Positions 44,935-55,641 of a DNA stretch of 64,000 bases are shown here, piece by piece. Positions within the stretch are counted from its first letter, which is position 1; each line of letters opens with the position of its first letter. Under the pieces are notes generated by a model. The model did no database searches, was not told the DNA's origin, and worked only from the letters and a program-made list of their open reading frames with translations. A program made the position numbers and the translations under genes. Source of the stretch: Ampullaceana balthica (Eukaryota > Mollusca > Gastropoda > Lymnaeidae); assembly GCA_944989445.1 (NCBI GenBank), contig CALYLW010001069.1, positions 334,278 through 398,277 on the forward strand, read 5' to 3'.

Positions 44935-45190
44935 ACATAGATAGACATAAGGATAAAAACACCTTTCTTATTCCCTATGCAAGAACAAACACATACACAT
45001 TTTCGTTCTTCCCGTCCGGAATTAGGGCGTGGAATGGGTTGCCTGAAGAAACCAGGAAAGCCAACACTTTATCAACATTTAAAACTCTAATAAGAATGCG
45101 GGACTAAACACAAACCATAGATAAGCGTAGGGCGCAATAATCTTCTGTATAGAAGGAGCATCTGAAACAGATAAGATAAGATAAGACAAA
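44935..45190 (+). mobile_element. LINE 3' end fragment, copy c (best preserved)
   Basis: Codons FFPSGIRAWNGLPEETRKAN followed by TLSTFKTLIRMRD and a stop form a typical LINE reverse transcriptase C-terminus. The 3' UTR ends GCGCAATAATCTTCTGTATA, GAAGGAGCATCTG and (GATAA)n. The TTCT-GTAT-AGAA part can form a hairpin. It is 5'-truncated. Confidence 0.75.
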
Positions 45191-45440
45191 TATATAAAAG
45201 AATTATATATCATTTCCATATTAAAACACTAATTAATAAAGACTATCAAAAAGTATACAATTTATTTTTGGAGCAGTATTTCATTACAAGATTTCATTTT
45301 AGAGCCCGCCCTTAAATTAACTTTCATTGACTAAAAATGGTGCGCAAATTTTATTGCAAGCTTTTTAAAAAAGATTGAGTTAGTTTCTCCTAATTCTGTA
45401 GGAAACTTCATTACATTTACAACATTTATAATTTACTTTA

Positions 45441-45723
45441 GGGGCCCGTCCATAAAGTACGTCACGCTGCAGTGGGGGGAGGGGGTGTAAGAAAGTGTGA
45501 CAGTCTGTGAAAGGGAGAGGGGGGGAGTTTCGGCCATGTGTGACGTCACGGTATTTTACATTAAATTTTAATTATTTTATTAATTAAAAACAACAACAAA
45601 AATTTCGAAAGTGTGACGTACTTTAAGGGGGGAGGGGTCCCAGATTTGTGACATTTTGTGACAGGGGGAGGGGGGGAGTTAAAAATGGTCAAAAATAGCG
45701 TGACGTACTTTATGGACGGCCCC
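45441..45723. mobile_element. Harbinger-like MITE, copy H3 (283 bp)
   Basis: Ends GGGGCCCGTCCATAAAGTAC and GTACTTTATGGACGGCCCC with TTA on both flanks (45438-45440 and 45724-45726). It uses the AAGTACGTCACG variant in place of AATGACGTCACG in both ends. The interior is only the two G-rich arms. Confidence 0.88.
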
Positions 45724-45726
45724 TTA

Positions 45727-46171
45727 TTAACTCTTTAGTATAAGCAGCTATTGCCTTTTAGAGAGAAGGTGGGAGCGTAGTTCCTTAAGTTTATAGCTGC
45801 TGTTACAAATATTTCATTACTTTGAATAGTTTAACGATGTGGGGTCATAAATAAAATAATTTTTTTACGTGACGGCAGTTGTCGTCAATTTAAAAACAAC
45901 AACTGGCAGTTAACTTTATTTAGTACCCTTAAAATTGAAAGTGAGTTTCATGAGAAAAGCAATTCTCTACGTGAAATCAACTCATTAGTAATGAACATTA
46001 GAAGTTGAATTTTTTTTCTTATAACAATTTTAAAAATTTCTGATAAATATGCATAACATTATAAAAATATATCCACTCTAAAAATTGTGTTTAAAGTTCA
46101 TAAAGAATGAGATACTTTCTTAATATTATTTTTATTTCTCTTGATTAACTTCATTTAGTGCCCTCCCCTTT
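45727..46171. other. Unassigned AT-rich sequence
   Basis: No gene is recognised. Confidence 0.45.
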
Positions 46172-47218
46172 TCTATACTAATAAAAGCCTAAGCACCCAA
46201 TCACTAATGGTCCAACTTCCCATTTGCATAAAAGTCTGTAAATTTTCAGACTCATACTATAATAAATTAAGCACGACTGAACTCTGATCTAAAAGTAATG
46301 TTGAGTAAAAATTGCCTTTTCGTTATTCAGCTAAATTATTACAGTTTAATATTTGACTACTGGATCAATGGATATATCTATACTAAACTTAAGTTAACAT
46401 GAACCTGATAACTAATTTGAATTTTTACCTCAATGGGAACTGAATATGTCCACTTATTTCTTTCCAGGATTACAAAATTTTTATTTTTTCAAAAAATGTA
46501 TATCTTCGTTTCATATACGTTTTTAAGCGAATGGATCAATATTAAATATACTTGGCAAATAAATTATGTAATTTCCAGAAAAAAAACAGGGAAAAAAGGG
46601 AGCCTGGAAAGACAAAAAGTGAGCTTAATGATATACTTTACAAAATATAATGTCTTATCTGAAAACGTAAATCAACAAAGAATTGAATGCCTTGGTGAAA
46701 CAGCAACATATAAGATTTTGGAAACAATCGCTAAATGGGACCGTTTTGATGAAGGGGACAAAAGTGAAAAAATTATAAAAATAAGTTTGCCGTATTTTAA
46801 TTTGGTTTTTTATTCATACATTTTACCTTCTTTCTTTCAGTTCTATCAGCGTATTAAAAGCTTCATGAGTTTCATTCCGAAAGTAATCTCTTGATACGTT
46901 GAATCTATAGCAATGAGAAATGTTTGTTTGCAGGATTTTAAATTAAAATAATGCCCTTTTCAAATCGTTTGTTACGTTTCAAAGCTCCATTTATTATTCG
47001 TTAAAATTTTCTCAGAATTAGAGAATTACATTTTTCATAAGTATATTTCTGATCAACTGAAATTTGCATTCCATGAGTTATATTATAACAAGAAGGCCGA
47101 ACTTATATCGTCGCATACACATATATACTTAACATATAGTTATTAGCTTATTTTCAATTACGTATTCAACCTTATAGGGCAGAACACTTCCGCTGCAAAA
47201 GTGCGGGTACATTTCTAG
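46172..47218 (+). mobile_element. Candidate non-autonomous Helitron (1047 bp)
   Basis: Starts TCTATACTAATAAAAGCC and ends GGGTACATTTCTAG followed by T. Just before the end, CACTTCCGCTGCAAAAGTG can form a short hairpin (CACTT/AAGTG). The 5' flank is T rather than the expected A, so the boundary or the class may be off. A 153-codon AT-rich frame inside (46433-46894) has no recognisable domain. Confidence 0.5.
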
Positions 47219-47304
47219 TATTTTTATAAACTTAAATAAACCACCTAGTCTGGAATTCATTAATTTTTTGTTTTATGTATTGGAAGGTTCGATTAAAAGG
47301 ATGA

Positions 47305-49233
47305 GGGGCCGTCCATAAATGACGCCACGCAATTTTTGTCGATTTTTGACCCCCCCCCCTTGTTACGCGTCGTCACAAAAACTTAGACCCCCCTCTAAAA
47401 ATACGTCACAAATCTTTGACGACCCCCCCCCCAAAAAAAAACAACAAAAAAAACAAAAACAAAAAAAACAAAAAAAAACAAACAACAAAAAAAAACAACA
47501 ACTTTATTTTCTATTTTAAAATAAGTATGTTTCAAATCCCTTTTATTGTCATTTAAGTATTTATTATTTATTTAGTGAAGATCTACATTCTAATATCGTA
47601 ACCAGCGTGAAGCATTTTAAAAAAAAACGTTTAACCGGCCTTCAGAAAACGAACTGTGTTAACATCCTTGGCTTATATTTTATTTTAATGCATACAAATT
47701 AAACATTAACTATTAATCATCACGGTTAACGTCTTTGTTTAGAAAAAAAATTATTTAAAAATAACATTTAAAAAATGTATTAAAAAAAATCCCTCAATTG
47801 ACTGACGGGCATCCCGTAAGAAAGAGGTCGGCGAACAGAGGTAAATAACCTGAATTGGGGTCAAAAAGGGAATTCTTGGGGGGTAATGCAGATTCATTTG
47901 GGACATATAACATCCACTACAATCCGCTAGATATATTAAAATACGTCTTGTGTACGTTTGCGCTTGGAACATATGCCCATTATTAAACCGGTTCCTTCCA
48001 AAAAATTAATTTTTTAAAAATTTGACAACTATGTAGATTTCTTACCTACGCACTATATGAAGACACCTAAATCTACCTTACTTTCATTTATATTGACACG
48101 AGTGACAATAATCTTAATCCACATGACCTATCTTTATCACGTATCATTTCTGTGATATTTAAAATTAATACCTTAAAAAATGAGCTAAGAAGAAAAGTTG
48201 TTTTGTGCTCCTCTCGAATTGCGATGCCAAGAATTTGATGCATTCAATAAAGTTAATGAATACTTGACTAATTTTAAATGGGCTCATTTCCCATTATATC
48301 TAGAACAGTGCTTCTCAAAAATTTTAGTATTGCGGACCAGCAGGAATTTGTTCCATTGCACCCGGGACCGGTGCACTATTTTCCCTGCACTGACATTTTT
48401 ATCTGTCCTTTTTTAGAGAACACCCGGGGACCGGCAGCGGATGGCCCACCGACCGGCACCGGTCCGTGGACCACCACTTTAAGAAGCACTAATCTAGAAG
48501 ACTAGAATGGCCAGGGGCGTTTGACCAAAAACAAACCGAACAATTATGTCAAACTTAAAACGTTTATAATTCTATCAAATAGATTCCACCCACCCCCACC
48601 CCCTTTTTTTTTAAAGAAAAAGGATATTCCGTGTCGTTTTGACTTACAATATCTATACATAATCCCATTCAAATCATTTTTAGACACTTTTCATGCTTGT
48701 AAAACTCAACAGTAGCATTTCCGGGGGGGGGGTCTAAAGACGCTCCCCCAAATCCCCGACTCATGTGAGCAGGACCTGGAGTCTGTAAAGCATACATAAA
48801 CTTGTATATTTTGGGGTAACGGTCAAAAATGTTTTACGACTCCTGCCATGAAAGAACCAAACGGAGCTGCGGTTACATCACAAGTGATTTGATGTCAACA
48901 TCAAATGACGCAGTGTAATAATATCATATAATACCTTGTGGATTCTCAAACTTAAGGATTATAATTAGATTTAATTTTCGTGTCTTGATAGCATACGCCA
49001 ACCAGCGTCTGATGGCCTACCGACCTGCACATTGAGAAGCACTGATTTTTTTTTAAAAAGTCATAAAATAAATTGTAAGTGACCAAATATTTCAGTGGAT
49101 GTTTTATTTAAAGTTACCCTTTTGATGTGACGTCACATTTCTTCAACCCCCCTCCCTCCCCCTCGTCACGCATCGTCACAAAAATGTGACCCCCTCCCCC
49201 CCTAGGTGCGTGACGTCATTTATGGACGGTCCC
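47305..49233. mobile_element. Harbinger-like DNA transposon, copy H4 (1929 bp)
   Basis: Ends GGGGCCGTCCATAAATGACG and CGTCATTTATGGACGGTCCC, flanked by TGA on both sides (47302-47304 and 49234-49236). It is inserted in dispersed repeat copy 2. The unoccupied equivalent in copy 1 reads GGATAAGGTCTCC near 688. It is the inverted homologue of H2 and carries an extra hAT-type MITE at 48306-48491. Confidence 0.87.
48306..48491. mobile_element. hAT-type MITE, copy C, inserted in H4
   Basis: CAGTGCTTCTCAAA to AAGAAGCACTA (last G changed) with the duplication ATCTAGAA at 48298-48305 and 48492-48499. The homologous site in H2 (8432-8450, CCATTCTAGATATAATG) has no insertion and keeps one copy of the target. 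Confidence 0.93.
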
Positions 49234-49737
49234 TGAGGTCTCTACATACAATTTTATCAAATGTCAAAGCATCCCTGAAGTATTCCATTTCATTAGTTTC
49301 TCTGTGAGTAGCCACTGCTAAGCATTTTTTTGTTGAGCCCTATTCTTTTGTAAAGAATTTCGGGGATTTAAAAAAAATTTAACTTTGAAAATAAAAAGAC
49401 TTCATTGTGACTAGCAAAATTTCTGCGTCTGTTCGTGTGTTGAGCTTTTTGTCTGCATCTTTCAGTTCTATAGCTTAAAAAGTAACCTCAAAATGGCTAC
49501 ATTCACTATTTTGTATCTTGAAGTCTGAATGCCTTGCTTGTAGAAGCCATTAGGTATTTCCAACAGTGTATGGACTTGGAAAAGAATGCGTAACAACCCT
49601 CAAGTGTACTAAAATAGTTGGAGAATTCGTTTCAGTTGGAGTATCATGTTAACAAATTAGGTTTAACTGTTTGAACGAGTTTGACGTGAGATTTTTTGTT
49701 GTTGCGCATTTGTTGAACTCTTGTATACTTTTCAGCC

Positions 49738-50298
49738 CTTAAGAAGTGTTTACACACGTTGGGGCTGTGTGTTTACACACGTTGGGGCTGTGTGTTTACA
49801 CACGTTGGGCCTGCGTGTTTACACACGTTGGGGCTGTGTGTTTACACACGTTGGGCCTGTGTTTTTACACACGTTGGGCCTGTGTGTTTACACACGTTGG
49901 GCCTGTGTGTTTAGACACGTTGGGCCTGTGTGTTTACACACGTTGGGCCTGTGTGTTTACACACGTTGGGCCTGTGTGTTTACACACGTTGGGCTTGTGT
50001 GTTTACACACGTTGGGCCTGTGTATTTACACACGTTGGGGCTGTGTATTTACACACGTTGGGGCTGTGTATTTACACACGTTAAGGCTGTGTATTTACAC
50101 ACGTTGGGCCTGTGTATTTACACACGTTGGGCCTGTGTATTTACACACGTTGGGGCTGTGTATTTACACACGTTGGGGCTGTGTATTTACACACGTTAAG
50201 GCTGTGTATTTACACACGTTGGGCCTGTGTATTTACACACGTTGGGCCTGTGTATTTACACACTTTGGGGCTGTGTATTTACACTCGTTGGGGCTGTG
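49738..50298. repeat. 23-bp minisatellite (TGTTTACACACGTTGGGCCT...)
   Basis: About 24 copies with TTTACACACGTTGGGGCTGT or GGGCCTGTG. The second half shifts from TGTTTACAC to TATTTACAC, and a four-unit block with GTTAAGG occurs twice. Confidence 0.94.
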
Positions 50299-50429
50299 CA
50301 GTCCATTATTTTAAGATCATCATTTATTCAAAATCATTTCAGAAATGTCGTAAGCAGATTCACTTTTGATTCAATGAAATCTTTGAAAGATTCTACAACG
50401 TCTACTTTTTTATTTTCAATCTTTACATA

Positions 50430-50820
50430 ACACACAACTGGACATGTTTGATATCACACAACTGGACATGTTTGATATCGCACAACTGGACATGTTTGAT
50501 ATCACACAACTGGACTTGTTTGATATCACATAACTGGACATGTTTGATCCTTGTGTCAAATATATGAATAGCTGTATAATGCAAAGGAAACAACTGGACT
50601 TGTTTGATCCTTGTGTCAAATATATGAATAGCTGTATAATGCAAAGGAAACAACTGGACTTGTTTGATCCTTGTGTCAAATATATGAATAGCTGTATAAT
50701 GCAAAGGAAACAACTGGACTTGTTTGATCCTTGTGTCAAATATATGAATAGCTGTATAATGCAAAGGAAACAACTGGACTTGTTTGATCCTTGTGTCAAA
50801 TATTTGAAGAGCTTTCGAAT
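50430..50820. repeat. 24-bp and 60-bp nested tandem repeats
   Basis: Five ~24-bp units (CAACTGGACATGTTTGATATC) lead into about five 60-bp units that keep ACTGGACTTGTTTGATCCTT and add a TGTGTCAAATATATGAATAG block. The long unit seems to have been built on the short one. Confidence 0.93.
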
Positions 50821-52112
50821 GCAATGGAACAATATTTGCTATCTTGTTATTGAAGAAAGATGATTTTTCGTGAACTGTTTCTCCTAAAATTGCTATGAGC
50901 TCAGTTCGAATTTTAGATGACACATTTTTTACCCATTTCCCCACTATGTTCTCGGAGTGCTTGAACGTACTTTGCAAGCTAATGCATTAGTTCCAGAAAA
51001 TTGCCTTTATTTAGAACAGTATTGCCCTCTCTATGACCTGAGAAAGTCACATTCAATTTCGCCAGGATTTAATAATGTCAAATATTCTAACAAGAACTTA
51101 TTGCCACTTTGTTTTCTCTTTTACAACAACTAATTGTCGGTCTTTATTAATAGTCTATTCTTTTTTTTAAACCCCATTTCTGATTGCTTCCATTTGCAAA
51201 AAACCTTGGTAATGTTGAGTACTTATTGAGTACTTATGGTGACTTTTCTTTTCTTTTATTAAAATTTATTTTCACGTTTTAACAATTAGCTAATTAACAA
51301 TGAGGAATTTGCCGCCCCCTTCCCCCCCCCCAAATTTTGTATTTATTTGTGCCAAGTTTTAATTCCACTAGATAAGCACGAGATAAGCCATCAATTGTTT
51401 CCATTATTTTTGTTTATGCCACAAAACAAAAGACGTTAAAATTAAAATAAGCCATATAATATAAATACGCCAACAATTTTGTCCAGTAGTTCAGTTACGT
51501 TAAAATCAAACTTGAATCAATTATATATACCAGCACATTGTCATACTGTCAGCCCCTATGTTTTCCAGCTTAGTAACATTAGTATCAGAAGACTTTAGAT
51601 TTATAATGGAGTTTGAAGTTTTGGCATTAGAAGCGCTCTCGTATTTTAATATAGTTCTTCATTTCGTTTAGTTTTTTTATCTTGGCTTTTCTTTCTTCTT
51701 TTATTAAAATTTATGTTCACGTTTTAACAATTAGCTAATTAACAATAAGGAATTTGCCGCCAATTTTACAACAAATCTTAAGAATCAATGAATTTATCAC
51801 CACATCATTGTCACGTTCTCGTACTAATTTAGCCTCGTTTTTTTTTATTACAGTAGTATTAGTATCAGAAAAATGTATATCCTATTTAAGGAGTTTGAAG
51901 TTTTTGCAGTTAAAACGTCCACATGCTTTTGGATAGTTCCTTTAATTCTTTTAATAATTTCTTATTTGGTTTTTCGTTAATTTCGATTTTAAAAAAACTC
52001 CTCTTTCTTTTAAAATGTTCATTTTAAGAAACTAATGAACGACTAGGAATTTGCCGCCCCAGGCAAATTGCCGCCCGGGGCATTCCCCCCTGCCCCCCTT
52101 CGCTACGCCACT

Positions 52113-52640
52113 GCTTACACGTCACATATTTTTGTGACAGGAGACTTACACGTCACACATTTTTGTGACAGGAGACTTACACATCACATATTTTTGTGAC
52201 AGGAGACTTACACGTCACACATTTTTGTGACAGGAGACTTACACGTCACACATTTTTGTGACAGGAGATTTACACGTCACACATTTTTGTGACAGGAAAC
52301 TTACACGTCAAAATTTTTTGTGACAGGAGACTTACACGTCACACATTTTTCCCTTTAAATATCTTATCAGACGCTCCTTCTGAAAAGAAGATTATTGCGT
52401 CCACAGACCATGCCGGTCTGTTGGCAAGTGATGCAGCGTTCACAGGCCACGGCTATGAGGGTTCCACGCATGCCCAGCCGTCTATGTTTCCCTAACTAAT
52501 GTTAGGTACCCATTCGAAGCTTGGTGGACTCAAGGACACCCTTCGCCCTATGAACAAATTTCTACCTTAACATGGATTCGAACCCGTGACCATCGGAGAC
52601 AGGAGGCTTACACATCACACCTTTTGTGACAGGAGACTTA
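52113..52640. repeat. 31-bp minisatellite interrupted by a SINE
   Basis: About seven copies of CTTACACGTCACACATTTTT plus GTGACAGGAGA run to 52350. The array resumes after the SINE at about 52597 (GACAGGAGGCTTACACATCA). GTCACA/TGTGAC makes each unit palindromic. Confidence 0.9.
52354..52596 (-). mobile_element. tRNA-derived SINE, copy 2
   Basis: On the minus strand, box B-like GGGTTCGAATCC is followed by the body (GGCTGGGCATGCGTGGAACC, TGTGAACGCTGCATCACTTG) and the tail GCAATAATCTTCTTTTCAGA plus AGGAGCGTCTGATAAGATA. Box A is lost or weak. Same family as 20881-21150, and its tail matches the LINE tail at 45130-45180. Confidence 0.82.
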
Positions 52641-52649
52641 AACAACACG

Positions 52650-53280
52650 CCATACTCTCTGTAGTCTACTACCATTTACTGTGTAGGCTGAACATGCTGT
52701 CTGTAGTCTAATACTATACTCTCTGTAGTCTAATACTATACTCTCTGTAGTCTAATACTATACTCTCTGTAGTCTAATACTATACTCTCTGTAGTCTAAG
52801 ACTATACTCTCTGTAGTCTAATACTATACTCTCTGTAGTCTAAGACTATACTCTCTGTAGTCTAATACTATACTCTCTGTAGTCTAATACTATACTCTCT
52901 GTAGTCTAATACTATACTCTCTGTAGTCTAATACTATACTCTCTGTAGTCTAATACTATACTCTCTGTAGTCTAATACTATACTCTCTGTAGTCTAATAC
53001 TATACTCTCTGTAGTCTAATACTATACTCTCTGTAGTCTAAGACTATACTCTCTGCTGTAGTCTACGACCATTTACTGTGTAGTTTGAACATGCTGCGTG
53101 TAGTCTAATACTATACTCTCTGTAGTCTACGACCATTTACTGTGTAGTTTGAACATGCTGCGTGTAGTCTAATACTATACTCTCTGTAGTCTACGACCAT
53201 TTACTGTGTAGGCTGTCTGTAGTCTAAGACAATACTCTATGTAGTCTAAGACCATATTCTCTGTAGTCTAAGACCATGCT
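52650..53280. repeat. 22-bp minisatellite (CTATACTCTCTGTAGTCTAA)
   Basis: About 17 regular units, then a mosaic of longer units with ACCATTTACTGTGTAGTTTG and AACATGCTGCGTGTAGTCTA that occur at both edges. Confidence 0.93.
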
Positions 53281-53515
53281 CCTAATTCTAAAGCTGTTGT
53301 TAAGATTTAAAAAACTTCCTCTGCTTTAGAATTGCATTACCTCACACCAAAGGTGTAGTTATTCTCTAGTTTTACCTGGGTATTTAGCTAGTAAAACTTG
53401 AATTTATGCTCAAGTTTTAGTCATTACTTTGTCTCAGAAAGTAGTTTATTAGGAAATTGACTTCAATTATTCTTTTATTCATAAAACTGCTTTGTGACGT
53501 CATGTTAGTCTCACG
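53281..53515. other. Short unassigned spacer
   Basis: Nothing recognised. Confidence 0.4.
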
Positions 53516-54040
53516 CATACCCTGTTTGCATGTTATCCATCTACTACATACCCTGTTTGCATGTTATCCATCTACTACATACCCTGTTTGCATGTTATCC
53601 ATCTACTACATACCCTGTTTGCATGTTATCCATCTACTACATACCCTTTTTGCATGTTATCCATCTACTACATACCCTGTTTGCATGTTATCCATCTACT
53701 ACATCCCCTGTTTGCATGTTATCCATCTACTACATACCCTGTTTGCATGTTATCCATCTACTATATACCCTGTTTGCATGTTATCCATCTACTACATACC
53801 CTGTTTGCATGTTATCCATCTACTACATACCCTGTTTGCATGTTATCCATCTACTACATACCCTGTTTGCATGTTATCCATCTACTACATACCCTGTTTG
53901 CATGTTATCCATCTACTACATAACCTGTTTGCATGTTATCCATCTACTACATACCATGTTTGCATGTTATCCATCTACAACATACACTGTTTGCATGTTA
54001 TCCATCTACAACATACACTGTTTGCATGTTATCCATCTAC
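53516..54040. repeat. 31-bp minisatellite, 17 copies
   Basis: The unit contains ACCCTGTTTGCATGTTATCC and ATCTACTACAT. The last three to four copies are diverged (ACAACATACACTG). All three + frames are open, an artefact of the period. Confidence 0.95.
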
Positions 54041-54091
54041 TTAACTATAAGCCTGATTGCAATCTCACCCACATTTTGTTCGCTACAAACA

Positions 54092-54190
54092 TAGTGAAAG
54101 TTGATTGGTCGACTTCGAACAGTGATAGCTGATTGGTCGACTTCGAACAGTGATAGCTGATTGGTCGACTTCGAACAGTGATAGCTGATG
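54092..54190. repeat. ~31-bp tandem repeat, three to four copies
   Basis: Units of GATTGGTCGACTTCGAACAG plus TGATAGCT. Confidence 0.88.
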
Positions 54191-54662
54191 GGTCGTCTGC
54201 ACTCAGGATAAATCTAAATGGTTGAACATTTGACGACAAAGCTAGGACATATTTATTGTGATGTGTTTTGTGACTGATTTTATTCGCCTGTCCATGCTAA
54301 ACACCTGTTGTGTTTATATTTGACAGCATGTAAACAGGCTGTTGGTTTTTTCGACAGTGTCCTAAGTTCACCGATTGCTCTAATTGCCATTTAATCTTTC
54401 TTTGATTTTCGTGTCCAACATGTTGTACAACCCTACAACCTATGAGGTCTGAACATCGTCTCCATTATGTCTGTGTGCAGTTACACATTTATAAACAAAT
54501 AAGGCAAAACATTAAACTAAAATGTCACGTCCAATTTACACTAGCGATGTACTACAAGTTGATCCAGAGGAAATGTCAATCTTACAAAACTTTAGCCCAA
54601 CGATGAAGTAAAAACGTGTCCATTGATTTAATGGTAGTGTAATAAACGCGTAATAATATTTT
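54191..54662. other. Unassigned AT-rich sequence
   Basis: No gene or element is recognised. Confidence 0.45.
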
Positions 54663-55256
54663 TTTCCCAATGACCTGAGGCATCGGAGCAGCTGAGGGCA
54701 CGGGAGCAGCTGAGGGCATGGGAGTAGCTGAGGGCATGGGAGCAGCTGAGGGCATGGGAGTAGCTGAGGGCATGGGAGTAGCTGAGGGCACGGGAGTAGC
54801 TGAGGGCACGGGAGTAGCTGAGGGCATGGGAGTAGCTGAGGGCATGGGAGTAGCTGAGGGCATGGGAGTAGCTGAGGGCATGGGAGTAGCTGAGGGCATG
54901 GGAGTAGCTGAGGGCATGGGAGTAGCTGAGGGCATGGGAGTAGCTGAGGGCATGGGAGTAGCTGAGGGCATGGGAGTAGCTGAGGGCATGGGAGTAGCTG
55001 AGGGCATGGGAGTAGCTGAGGGCATGGGAGTAGCTGAGGGCATGGGAGTGGCTGAGGGCATGGGAGTAGCTGAGGGCATGGGAGTGGCTGAGGGCATGGG
55101 AGTAGCTGAGGGCATGGGAGTGGCTGAGGGCATGGGAGTAGCTGAGGGCATGGGAGTGGCTGAGGGCATGGGAGTAGCTGAGGGTATGGGAGCAGCTGAG
55201 GGCATGGGAGTAGCTGAGGGCATGGGAGTAGCTGAGGGCATGGGAGTAGCTGAGGC
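54663..55256. repeat. 18-bp minisatellite (GGGAGTAGCTGAGGGCAT), ~33 copies
   Basis: Purine-rich, very homogeneous units with G/A (GTGGCTGA) and C (GCAGCTGA) variants. Frames rich in Gly-Val-Ala-Glu or Pro-Ser-Ala-Thr-Pro-Met are artefacts. A diverged relic in opposite orientation lies at 58507-58596. Confidence 0.96.
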
Positions 55257-55641
55257 ATGTTAACATGTGAGGGCATGGTAGCAGGGCATCGGAGCAGCTG
55301 CGTTGTATTTGAAACTACACAAAATGTTTATTTTCTTACTGCATTTTGTAACGAAACTTTCAACATAAAATTATTTTTGAATAGTATCGCTATGTAATTA
55401 ATATGTTAAATTGCTAAATTTGCAAAGCATATTTATTTTCTATATTAAAATAAAGCAGTTTAATCATGTTCCCTGTCAACCTCTATATAATTGATTGTTT
55501 TAACATTTTCTGCATTAGAATAACTATAGGAAAAAACGCAAGAGTGGCATTTGACCCCGTGTCACTGTCTTATTAGCAGGGTCACTAAATCGATTGTCAT
55601 TTATTATGACGCCAGTGATCTGCATTCTTAACTCTACTAGT
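55257..55641. other. Unassigned sequence
   Basis: AT-rich; nothing recognised. Confidence 0.45.

Larger units (their letters stand above)
49234..52112. repeat. Long dispersed repeat, copy 2
   Basis: Continues from 47270-47304 after the H4 insertion. Matches copy 1 at CAAAGCATCC, AATGTTGAG, CTAGATAAGC and two TAGTATCAGAA blocks (51575, 51858). GCTAATTAACAATGAGGAATTTGCCGCC or a variant recurs near 51290, 51735 and 52035. The end CGCTACGCCACTG resembles a hAT terminus. It contains two minisatellites that copy 1 lacks. Confidence 0.55.

Noticed and set aside
46433..46894. 153-codon + strand frame
   Set aside because: AT-rich, low-complexity composition with no recognisable motif, inside a candidate Helitron; likely chance, though a transcript would change this view.
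49721..50430. Frames rich in Val-Tyr-Thr-Arg-Trp
   Set aside because: 23-bp array read in all registers.
53457..54132. Three overlapping + frames of 120-200 codons
   Set aside because: 31-bp array read in all three registers; no protein-level conservation pattern.
54536..55276. Long frames on both strands (Pro-Cys-Pro-Gln-Leu-Leu, Gly-Val-Ala-Glu-Gly-Met)
   Set aside because: Artefact of an 18-bp minisatellite without stop codons.
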